This document shows positions 19,391-28,125 of a stretch of DNA of 29,881 nucleotides, piece after piece (positions within the stretch are counted from its first letter, which is position 1; every line of letters begins with the position of its first letter). The notes below the pieces were generated by a model, which ran no database searches, was not told where the DNA came from, and saw only the letters and a list, made by a program, of their open reading frames with translations. This DNA comes from Sphaeroforma arctica JP610 (taxonomy: Eukaryota > Opisthokonta > Ichthyosporea > Ichthyophonida), in the NCBI RefSeq assembly GCF_001186125.1, contig NW_014040370.1:1-29881 (forward strand), read 5' to 3'. The position numbers and the translations under genes were made by a program.

Positions 19391-19392
19391 GC

Positions 19393-19716
19393 TGTAGAGC
19401 ATGTAGAGTAGCTGGAAAGGTACGACAATAGGATACAATCGACCTCTTCTCAAGTACGATTATCTCAGCTAGGAAACGTCCATAATCTGAGAGAACCGAA
19501 CTGAGTCTTTATTTGTGTTTTCACTAGACTCAGAAATTACTTGGGTGTTTCTCTCACACGCGGGAGTCTCGGTATACCTTACCGGTTCTACCGCTAATAT
19601 TTCTGATGACTCTAATATCAGAAATATTCTAATTCTTATTCCAAACTCAGAAATTGATTATTCTGGGTTTTGGGATTTGGACTGGCCTTTTGATAATCTG
19701 GCCCCTAGATGCTACA
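19393..19716 (-). repeat. LTR 2 (3' LTR of retroelement E), 324 bp
   Basis: In its own orientation it runs from TGTAGCATCTAGGGGCCAG to GCTCTACA. An AATAAA signal is present (ACACAAATAAAGACTC). It holds a perfect 12-bp inverted repeat, AATATTTCTGAT / ATCAGAAATATT (19596-19607 and 19617-19628), also present in LTR 4. Confidence 0.9.
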
Positions 19717-20092
19717 GCCCACCAACTTTATGCTTCTTAGCCTGCGTAAAAGTAGAAAGTGACATCTTAGAGTACTAGATTATCTAGAGGTTGGTGTTTA
19801 TATGCAGGGAAAAACTTGTCCCTTGGGGGGCATAAGATGAAAAATCTGCCACCACTATCTATTCTTATATGTTACCGATTAATTAAATTTATACTATCGC
19901 AGGAGTTCTCTACCACGCTCATCGGAGTCAGTCTTGACCAGTGCTCTCGGTTGATCTCAGCTTGGCTTAGGAAAACGCATCTCAACGGTGGCTCTACAGC
20001 CGAGTCTCTGGTCCTTGACCCTCTGGTGGGTGGGGGGAGCATGCTTCTAGGCGAGAAAAGTGGGAGTGTCTTGTGGTATCAGTGAGACTTGC

Positions 20093-20338
20093 TCAGGTCC
20101 CCCGCCTCGCGCGCTGTCTGTGGCTCCCTGATATTTCATCCGTGCTCGTCGTCGCTGGCTTCTTTGGCCTTGACTGCCTTCTTTTACGTCTACGGCGTTG
20201 ACGGTACGTTGTAATGACATCAGCATCTGCGATGTCTGATTCGTGCGTCCAGGTACGCTCACCATATGTCCAATGTAGTAGGAACTCCTGGGATCCATCA
20301 CCTCGGATGAACAGCCTGTCGTCGACTATCGAGGAGAA
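20093..20338 (-). pseudogene. Chromodomain segment, retroelement E
   Basis: It reads SSIVDDRLFIRGDGSQEFLL, HWTYGERTWTHESDIADADV, ITTYRQRRRRKRRQSRP, a chromodomain followed by a basic tail, parallel to B at 9076-9339. The aromatic residues and the W of the fold (FLLHW, TWTHESDI) are visible in both copies, which strengthens the call. Confidence 0.75.
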
Positions 20339-20403
20339 CTGAGTCTCTTCGATTGGTTGTACGTGATTATTGGAAGTAAATGCTTCCGGAGCACTGGCCC
20401 TTT

Positions 20404-21480
20404 TTACCAGGCCAAGTAACTCATTTTAGTCCCATCAAGGTTACAGACAAAATACCCGTTGCCCTCCCTGCATACTGTTTTGTATGGTCCGCCATTTGGT
20501 GCTGTTAACTTGTTCATTTCACCTTGATAGCGAACCATGACAAGATCCCGGTCCTGGAAGTTTACATACTTCTTTTGGTATTTTTTATCGTATGCTGCGC
20601 ACATCCTCTCTTGATACGGTGCAACATTATTATCTAGTTGTGGCCTGATGGTTTCTTCTAGATTTTGCAGTCGCTCTTCCCAAGATACGGTTGTACTTAG
20701 TGCGTTCACTGGTGTGTTGTAGACCGTGAGTTGGTTCTGTCTACGACCAAAGTACACATTAAATCTCGGTAATTTGTGTCTTCTTGATTAGATTGTGGCC
20801 CATCTGTACGAATGAAATTCGTGAACACCAGTTACCTGGATTCTGTTCAACGAATTTCCGTAGCAGTGGCATGAGGTCTCTTTGTGATCGTTCGTTCGTT
20901 CGCGCCTAAGATTTCAGGTTGATACGGCCGAGAGACGAGGTGTTGCATTGGAGCTTGTTCAACAACTTTTGCAAGTGTATTGTTAACAGATTCAGTGCCT
21001 TGGTCAGTTTATATGATTTGTGGGAATCCATTTTCACATAAGATTGGTACCATCGTGCGTGCTATGGAAGCCGCTGATTTGTCCATTATTGGACGTAAAA
21101 TGGCTTATGATGAGTGTACATCAAGCAATACTAACACATATATGTGTCCTCTGTTGGAATCTAATAGTGGACCTATGGTGTCCAGTTGGACTCTGTCGCC
21201 TGAATATGCGGCTGTGATTGATAGTATGGGGTGAAACCCCTTTTTGTGTATCCTATTTTGGAGACATGGTATGCATCCGTCAACGAACTTGTGTACATAT
21301 TGTTGGATATCAGGCCAATCATGTCCATCTGTTTGCAACTTGTGTACCGTTTCGTCAGGAGTGTAATGTCCCAAGTTGTGGTATTGCTCGATGATGTTGA
21401 CTCGTGTCTCGTACTCTCTTGCCTGTGGTGCATCCCCAGAGTGAACTGGTTCTGATGCTGTAACGTGTATCGCAGGTTGT
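20404..21480 (-). pseudogene. Integrase region with GPY/F module, retroelement E
   Basis: The zinc-binding N-terminus includes the GHYTPDETVHKLQTDG and FVDGCIPCLQNR pieces (HHCC; 21255-21374). The core begins at VQLDTIGPLLDSNRG (about 21150-21200) and includes a TDQGTES block near 20990. The C-terminal part (20404-20757) has NGGPYKTVCREGNGYFVCNL, the GPY/F module. It is broken in several places. Confidence 0.85.
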
Positions 21481-21489
21481 TCCCGCGTT

Positions 21490-22170
21490 TTAGTCGAAGT
21501 ATGGGGACTTTGCTCCTATTTTTGCGACTAATGTAACGCCCCATGGGGTTTTGCCACAAACATTCTTGCCTTCTTTGAGGAAAGTATTGTTTGTGTTTTC
21601 CACTAGCATCGGGTCTTCTTCTAGTAAGGACAATAACTTTGGAAACCACGTTGCATTGGGGTAGTAAGGTACACATATCGTGGTGCTAGTTGCTTCCTCA
21701 ATGACTTTGTCAAGGACATCAGGTATGAGTTCCAATAGTGGGTTCGCCCATGAATTCACTTCCTGCGCCCACTTTTGTTGTAGCGCATTCTGTTCTTTGG
21801 CGTAGTATTTATCTGTGTGTGCATTGTGTACTGATGCAAACAGATTTACTGTGAACTTTACAAACCGTCGTTCCGCTTCTTGATAGAATCTGGGATGTAA
21901 CATCCAGTCTATAACCGATATAGTTATGGGCATGTTTGTTTCCAAGATGATGTACTCTTGGCCATTATGTGTTGCCTCGTTCGCTTTTTGTGATACTTTT
22001 GACTCTTTAGTACTAAAAGTGTCTTCATGGAGGCGTGACAACATGTCTGCCATATGGTTGTCTTTGCCTGGGACATGTATGATAGAGAAATGGTGGTGGA
22101 ACGTTTTTGCTATCCATTTGGCTAGCATTGGGTGTAATGTCTGTTGACTATTCATTTGCGTGAGCGCTTT
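21490..22170 (-). pseudogene. End of RNase H and 'LFAS...N' module, retroelement E
   Basis: It starts QMNSQQTLHPMLAKW, goes through HHHFSIIHVPGKDNHMADML (end of RNase H, D-N-x-x-A-D-x-L-S-R motif), then SVIDWMLHPRFYQEAERRFV, VNLFASVHNAHTDKYYAKEQ, WANPLLELIPDVLDKVIEEA and ICVPYYPNATWFPKLLSLLE. It is the cleanest reading of the extra module in the window. Confidence 0.8.
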
Positions 22171-22505
22171 TGTAATATCCAGGGGCCAGAATATCAGAAA
22201 AGCCAATCCTGAACCCAAAACCCAGGATTATCAAATACTGAGTTTTGGATCTAGGATCCAATATTTCTGATGATAGAGAGTGATCAGAAATATTGCGGAA
22301 TTACCGGTAGATGATACTGGGACTCCCGCGTGTGAGAGAAACACTTAAGAAAATATTGGGTCTAGAGTAGAAAATACTAAACACAAATAAAGACTCAATG
22401 CGAGTGCTTCAGCCTAGGACTTTTACCTGGCTGTAGGATTCGCACTTGAGAAGTTGTCTATTGTTTCTTCTGGTCGTATCTTATCAGTTACTCTCCAACT
22501 CTACA
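22171..22505 (+). mobile_element. LTR 4 of the B/C/E family, 335 bp, solo or detached
   Basis: Starts TGTAATATCCAGGGGCCAG and ends CAACTCTACA, opposite in orientation to E, which it abuts. It is closest to solo LTR 3. Flanks CTTT (left) and ATTT (right) are only an imperfect candidate target duplication. It carries AATAAA and the perfect 12-bp inverted repeat (22260-22271 and 22283-22294). No internal region follows on the right. Confidence 0.85.
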
Positions 22506-23072
22506 ATTTTAACAATACCCTTACTACGGTAAGTCAGGCAACTAAGAGGGAACGGCAATACTACCTCCTCAATAACAAACAAATAGAAAAGTTGTCTTTA
22601 AGAAAAACAAACTTTATTAGAACCTATTTATCACAAGAATATAAATTATAGGTGAGGACCACGTGAAGAACTTCAACAAGTGGACGAAGAGTTCAATAAC
22701 CGGGATTGTCAATCAGACTCTGCGGAAAGGAAGGACTTAACACGAGTAAGAAAGACCTAACGCAATAAGAAGGACTTAAAGACACCTCACGGAAGCATAC
22801 AGATACCAACAGATCAGGTATTTACGAGTGAACGTGAACCTAAGGTAAGAATAGGTCTCCCACGTAAAAAAGTGTCACAAGTGAATGATTTATCAATGTT
22901 GGGAAACATAATTTTGTAAATCCAGTAAATCCAACATACAGAGTGCACTAAACAAAGAGACACACACAAGGGACACTAGTGAGAATTGCAACAAGCACAA
23001 AGTGTAAAATACATCCAAGTATACGAGAGAACACGTTACATACAACACACTAGCATAAGGTACCCCACTATC
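22506..23072. other. Intergenic, upstream of the MULE-like gene
   Basis: AG- and AC-rich, no gene recognised. No DDE transposase signature could be found here in any frame, although this is where the missing N-terminal half of the downstream gene would be expected. Confidence 0.45.
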
Positions 23073-23091
23073 CACTACCCTTGCGGGGTAG
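23073..23091. repeat. Candidate left terminal repeat of the MULE-like unit
   Basis: CACTACCCTTGCGGGGTAG resembles the reverse complement of the 3' side site at 24855-24870 (CACTACCCCGTGGGTA). The unit between them holds the spliced MULE-like gene. The match is short and imperfect, so this is only a suggestion. Confidence 0.25.
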
Positions 23092-23211
23092 TTAATAGTA
23101 ACATACGTTTGCTGGGGTCTGACGGTACGTTTTCTGATTATCCTAACTTGGGCTTTATTTGGGTTTTTAGTCCCGCAACCCCCCAGTTGCCGGGATCCTG
23201 CTGAAGCATAG

Positions 23212-24621
23212 AAAGGAATACACTATATCCGCACACACCTCTGCGGACCCTGGTGAGTTTGACACTATTGCAGCAGCAGTGGGTTTGTTGAATTCTTTTA
23301 TATTGTGGATATCGATCGCATTAATTATATTTTCTAATCAATTCGTACACGTACTAGAAATCAATATTTGCAGGTTTGGCGATGTGACTTCCAATTCAGT
23401 AGATCAAACAAACGGCGTACTCGACCTGTTAAGTAGCTTGGGACCGGTATGTTTGTGATAAATTTCTTTGCTTGAATTGATATGTTTGTGATGCATTTCT
23501 GCGCTTGAATTGATGCATTTATGAGACATGTATAATTCATACTTCGCATCGATTAACGCTTACTCATTACTAGGTGAGATTCAACCGAGGATTCCTGGCG
23601 TACGTTGCTGATAAGTTCTGTCGTCGACAAGTTGAGTCTTTAAGCCTATACACACTCGGTCATACACTAACCGAACCCGCACTAGAACACATACAATACA
23701 TACGGGAGTTGACTGGTTCAAAGATCAAAGTACTGCAGACTAAAGGTACGTGTCATCTCTTAATGAGATAGAAAAGGTACGTGTCATCTCTTAATGAGAT
23801 AGTTATCTCATTAACAAACTCTGTTCCGAACTCTCGAATTACCACTGATGACTATTCTACATGGAATTACTACAGTTTCAAAGGACTGTGGCATGGCAAC
23901 TGTTCAAGACTTGAGAGTCGAACCCGTACGTGGTCGGTATTCAGTAACTTTGAAGTCTAATGGTAGGTCTAATGATTTTGTTTTGGTTTGCGTTGTCATG
24001 CATGTTAATATCCAGCCACTACTGTAGGCAGAATTGACATTAATGAACGTTCTATTTCACATACTCTAGGTGTATCGGTTTGTGCATGCTTGCTTCGAGA
24101 AGCGTTGGGAATGCTATGTGTCCATGAAAGCAGAACTCTGATGACATTAGCATTGGACAACTCCCGGGGGTATGATAAATTCAAATAGAAATACAACTTA
24201 CAAGTTGAGAAATGGCAAGTCACTTGATTTTACTGGTTTCACCTATTTTAAGTTTGAACGAAATTCCTCTATATTTACTATATTTCCACCATTGTTTTAA
24301 ATATTCAGGTACAGCCCTGTATTGATGCAGTATTCGGAGACTCTTCAAATTCCAAATGAACTCGATATCGAGAGTAAATTATGTCGGGTATATCCTCCAA
24401 AAAATCCTGGTCATCGAGGGCGTAAAAGGGGTCGACGTGCCAGGAATCGACGTGAATACAAGCACAAAGGAAATCCACGAATATGCAAAATATGTTCTGC
24501 GAAGTATCACACTGCCAAGACTTGTACAACGTCAGAACTCCGCAAATACTCGGCAAATCACAAAGTGACCGCTCTCATCAGTGTGGAAACTTTGCCGGAA
24601 AGTATTTACAATGTACGTTAG
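23212..24621 (+). CDS. MULE (Mutator-like) transposase C-terminal part or MULE-derived gene, six exons
   Basis: Exons that keep one frame through GT-AG introns: (23212 or later)-23252, 23374-23446, 23574-23745, 23876-23962, 24016-24169, 24309-24621, giving about 279 residues. Motifs in order: WFGDVTSN...N (TSN at 23387-23395), the conserved MULE stretch after the catalytic domain; a beta-rich lead-in (GRYSVTLKSN); SWIM zinc finger VCACLLREALGMLCVH (CXCX9CXH, 24081-24125); basic RGRKRGRRARNRR; CCHC knuckle ICKICSAKYHTAKTC (CX2CX4HX4C, 24484-24525). This order is that of plant-type MULE transposases and their domesticated relatives. Introns are 121, 127, 130, 53 and 139 bp. Later candidate breaks are absent: the stop after IYNVR is at 24619. 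No DDE catalytic domain or start codon is seen upstream, so the 5' end is unresolved: truncated transposon, or host gene with further exons. The exon 1 start is the weakest point; a stop triplet at 23209-23211 limits it. Confidence 0.7.
23746..23814 (+). repeat. Duplicated splice donor and hairpin in intron 3
   Basis: The 31-bp block beginning GTACGTGTCATCTCTTAATG occurs twice in tandem (23746 and 23777), so the AAAG|GTACGT donor exists twice. Only the first keeps the downstream frame; the second would meet a stop in the added bases. The second copy runs into a perfect 10-bp stem, TTAATGAGAT-AGTT-ATCTCATTAA (23791-23814). Confidence 0.75.
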
Positions 24622-24742
24622 GACTACAGAATAAAGAAGGAAATAAATTCGCATGTGAAAAACTTGTATATGAACTCTATTACAAGTTTATTCAACCCGC
24701 CTCTCAAAATCCACTATTTACTACCCTAAAATGATGTGATTT

Positions 24743-24845
24743 CACTAATCACTACCCCTAAAAAATATGGTAGGGTTTGAGGATATATCTACTAAGTGAT
24801 CGTCAAGATAACGTACTGCTGTAATGGTCGGGGTAGTGATCAGTG
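24743..24845. repeat. Inverted repeat of about 103 bp, MITE-like
   Basis: CACTAATCACTACCCC (24743-24758) pairs with GGGGTAGTGATCAGTG (24830-24845), 15 of 16. A further GGGGTAGTG follows at 24862-24870, and a CTACCC at 24721-24726. The GGGGTAGTG motif also occurs in inverse form at 23073. It may be terminal DNA of the MULE-like unit or a separate small element. Confidence 0.6.
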
Positions 24846-24871
24846 GAATTTACATACCCACGGGGTAGTGT

Positions 24872-26330
24872 TACATAGCAAGTAACAAGAAGCCAATAAC
24901 AAGCAAGGTGCAGATCTCGTAGCGCAATTTCACGCAATCACTACTGGGACTACTTAAATTTGAGTTACAGAATCATATATAGCTACAAATCAGTGGTAAT
25001 ATGTGTACAAGTAGATTAGTAATAACAGAATTCGCCGAACACTCCACAAAGTTCAACGTTAAGCTAACAACCCAGAGAATAACAACCACCTGATTAGGCA
25101 CAGGAATTGACGAATCGATAGGAATTAAATAGGACGAATCAATAGTTGGGGTTTAACCACTACATACATTGAGAGCAGTAGTAAGCAGTGTAAACAGACA
25201 CTCGATTACAAATCACGTGCGAGTAAACAAAGGATAAATTAGCAGTACACGAACACTATCGAATTCCTTGAGATTTAATGCAATTGAAAGGCACATTAGT
25301 CAAAGAGACAGGAGTCCACGACAGACTTACTCTTAAACGCAATCAAGTAAGTACTCACTAAGGACAACAACAGTCTCACTCATTAAAGACAACAGTCTCA
25401 AAAGTTCATAGAAAGACAACAAAGTACATGCACATAAAATATACCCCTCAACTTCAGAGGTGGAATCACCAAGGACAAACATCCTATAACAAGGAAACAG
25501 ATAACTCAACTCCAGAGATGAATCAGAACTCAACAATAGGAAGAGACCAAGAGAAGAACATATATATGTACACGTATACAGTATAAAACAATAAAGACAC
25601 AATATAATTAAACTATTTGATGTAATCACATCGAGTAGAATTCAAGAAGTCTTCTCTAAATTCAGAGAAGCATACATAGTACGCGCATGCAATTCACATG
25701 CGCGCACATAATAAAACGAATAATAGCGAGAGAACACTAAACATCACTGGGTAAATCAGGCTCCTTAAAACGCACAGATTCTTAAATCGCACCAACAGTC
25801 AAATCGCACAGGACATCAAAACAGCACAAGCTTAGCTCTCAAATCAGGCAATTGCACACACAAGTTTATAACAGAGACAGAGCACACAAAGCACAAAGGT
25901 TACATCACAGTATCTTTCACACTCAGAACCGCCATACACGTGCACATGCATATCCAAAGTAAAATTAACACGCAACAAGGGAAAAATAACATTGAAGATC
26001 AGAATCACACAAACCAATAACAGTTACAAACTAAAAGTAATGGTCCATACATAATTTCAGAACAAATATATAAAACACAACAAAGGTACAACTCCTTCGA
26101 CAAAGAGTTGGTGTCCACAAGGCATAACCTGGACCGATCACAATTGTTCATAATAATAAAATTGAGGCAGAAGACATAGGTTACACCAATACGTCTGTAC
26201 ATCACACACATCAGCGGGTTTAAGCTGACGTATGCACACCACATACAGCACAGACCGCAAGAGGTAGACTACTACGTCTGTATAAACGTATACAAGTGGT
26301 ATTACATGTGTACAATGAATACTGGAAAGT
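24872..26330. other. AC-rich non-coding DNA, probably including the 5' LTR of retroelement D
   Basis: No gene: the minus-strand frames at 25333-25629, 26005-26244 and 26138-26395 are cysteine- and leucine-rich shadows of a biased strand. Short direct repeats occur (GACAACAACAGTCTCACTCA / GACAACAGTCTCAAAA at 25363-25402). The stretch leads straight into the tandem TATA region and leader of D, so much of it may be D's LTR, but no second LTR is present to set its limits. Confidence 0.4.
25682..25704. repeat. Perfect GC-rich hairpin
   Basis: CGCGCATG-CAATTCA-CATGCGCG: 8-bp perfect arms with a 7-base loop, standing out in AT/AC-rich DNA. Possible protein site or RNA stem; function unknown. Confidence 0.7.
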
Positions 26331-26436
26331 GTATATAAACATAAGAGGCAGATAAAATCATATTTCTTTCGCACTAATTCAATGTATATAAACATGGGAA
26401 GCAGATAAAATCATATCTCTTTCGCACAAATTCAAA
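26331..26436 (+). promoter_or_regulatory. Tandemly duplicated TATA region ahead of retroelement D
   Basis: Two 53-bp units begin GTATATAAACAT at 26331 and 26384, and both continue with GGCAGATAAAATCATAT / AAGCAGATAAAATCATAT and CTTTCGCAC. Each holds TATATAAA. The D leader, shared with A, starts right after, so this is the likely core promoter in D's 5' LTR. Confidence 0.6.
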
Positions 26437-26765
26437 GTCATACAGGACGAGAAGTTCGGAACACCACCTGGACTCAAATAGAAACAAAAATATAAAAAGA
26501 AAAACTTATAAACTCAAATTACATGTTTACAATTCCAGAAACCAAGTCACAAAAGAACCCAGGTTTACGACGGATAAACCATAATAAACCCAAGTTTATT
26601 ATCTCAAAACCAAAAATCTTCCAAATAAACCCAAATAAAACGAACTCGAACAGTTCAGGCGACTCAAGCACAAGGCCCTACAATCAGTACAGTCACCGCA
26701 TGCCACACAGGGACGCACATACAGGTAATCAAACAGAGTTGATTTAACAACTGTACTAGTGCACA

Positions 26766-28101
26766 ATGAAAACAATAGTTACTGATGCACATCGTCTCGT
26801 ACTACCACTACTCTTGGATAAGACCTTCTATGCAGGCAACTACTATGTAGTAGACAAGTTGTATGCGCAGACAGCGGACGATCCCTTTGACATCAGAGCA
26901 TTTCACAAACTGCGCAAAGCAGTTCATGAACAACAAACCAAGCGATTAGTTTCAGTAATAGATGAGTGGTTAGTAGAGCTAAACAATAAAGCTGTGAAGA
27001 GCTGTGACAAAAGTGATCACGATGAGTGCATTGCGATCAGTGGCTTTATGAGCGAGTTAACTCTAATTAGAACTCACGAGGGGGACAAGCTTCAGAACCA
27101 GAACTGAACAAACTACTCAAGATGAGTGAGTTCCCTAAGTGGCCAGTAGCCACTTAGGGAAAATTGAGTTTGTATCTGTAGCCAAAGATTTGTTTGTGAG
27201 CACAAACATGCCATTGATACAATACCTCTCACTAGTACAAGAGCTGCCTAGACAGACAGATGCAACCAAAGTATCGCGCAATGCTCTCAACAATATACGT
27301 AGTACCAAAAAGTTTTGGCAAAACTTCACTGATGTGGAGGACTACAACATATTAATCATTGACAACATACGTCGCATTCCAGTAGACTATCCACTAGAGA
27401 AGTGACTCAACGACTTCTATGACACTCGTATGATTGTCGAAGTACGAGCAGCACGATTGCGTCGCACAATGTTTGAGTTGGAGAAGCGTTACAAGGGCAC
27501 AGAGAAAGAAGCTATCAATTGGCAACTCCTCAAAGCATCACATTACCAAGTACTAGTCATGTACGGTTTACAAGCAGAAACAGACAAATTGATCAAGGCT
27601 CAGACAAAATCAGATGGGAGCAGTGGACACTTATCTGACATCTCAGAGAAGATATTTCATGAGCTCACCGAAGACATGATCAGACAGGCAACAATACTAC
27701 AAGTTAATCGCAAACGTGAAAACAAAAGAGCGAGAAATGCAACTGTTCCTGAACCGCGAGCCACTCGCCCAAGACTGGATATACCTCCAGGGGGTCCACC
27801 CAGAGGGGAGGGTCTACCAAGAGGAGGAGGCCTACCAAGAGGTGGAGGTCCACAAGGAGGACAGGGCAGAGGTCGTCCCATGGGACAGGCCACTGAAACC
27901 CCAGCACCGCGAGGACCACGACCTTGCCCACACTGTGGTATAAACCCTTCACCACATGCGTTCAGCATGTGCTCCAACAAAGCGAACAATAACCGTCTAA
28001 AGGCAGAAGCTCGAGAAGCGCAACAGAATCAAACAGTTCATGTTGACCAGTTGGCCATTACAAATGGCAATAAGGTGCAAGAGATGGATGAAGATTTATG
28101 A
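26766..28101 (+). pseudogene. Gag region of retroelement D
   Basis: It starts MKTIVTDAHRLVLPLLLDKT. The capsid-like helical part contains CDKSDHDECIAISGFMSELT, and a later helix EVRAARLRRTMFELEKRYKG. A Gly/Pro/Arg-rich linker (about 27770-27900; PRGGGLPRGGGPQGGQGRGR type) precedes the zinc knuckle CPHCGINPSPHAFSMC, which is CX2CX6HX4C rather than the usual CX2CX4HX4C. The C-terminus (NGNKVQEMDEDL) is shared with A. A few breaks are present. Confidence 0.85.
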
Positions 28102-28125
28102 AAAGCTTGGTGGTCGGAGGCTAAC

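Larger units (their letters stand above)
17616..19392 (+). mobile_element. Retroelement F: gag-protease-'LFA' module remnant of another lineage
   Basis: A plus-strand relic with a gag-like start (MLSKSRSSKFAVEAWTLLAP), a canonical CCHC knuckle at 18393-18434, a protease-like D-x-G-A-T segment at about 18549-18563, and at 18950-19390 a module like the one between RNase H and integrase in copies B and E. RT and RNase H are missing between them, so a large part has been lost. Protein similarity to the B family is low, so it is a separate lineage (Gypsy-, DIRS- or Copia-like; undecided). It carries several breaks and ends against LTR 2. Confidence 0.6.
19393..22170 (-). mobile_element. Retroelement E: 3' half of a Ty3/Gypsy chromovirus
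   Basis: Minus-strand copy close to B. Reading in its own direction it starts inside RNase H (at 22170), then has the 'LFAS...N' module, integrase with GPY/F, chromodomain, 3' untranslated region, G-rich tract and 3' LTR. Everything upstream of RNase H is absent, and its place is taken by an oppositely oriented LTR (LTR 4). It carries several breaks, perhaps five to eight. Age appears similar to B. Confidence 0.9.

Noticed and set aside
22506-23211. DDE catalytic half of the MULE-like gene
   Set aside because: No frame with D...D...E context or MULE signature was seen; I prefer to report the gene as lacking it here.
25333-26395. Minus-strand Cys/Leu-rich frames that look like membrane proteins
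   Set aside because: The strand is biased (AC-rich on plus), which alone gives Leu/Cys/Tyr/Val-rich minus frames. They overlap, lack conserved pattern and sit in the likely LTR of D.
27657-27989. Pro-rich minus-strand frames opposite gag of D
   Set aside because: Shadows of the Gly/Pro/Arg-rich linker of Gag on the plus strand.
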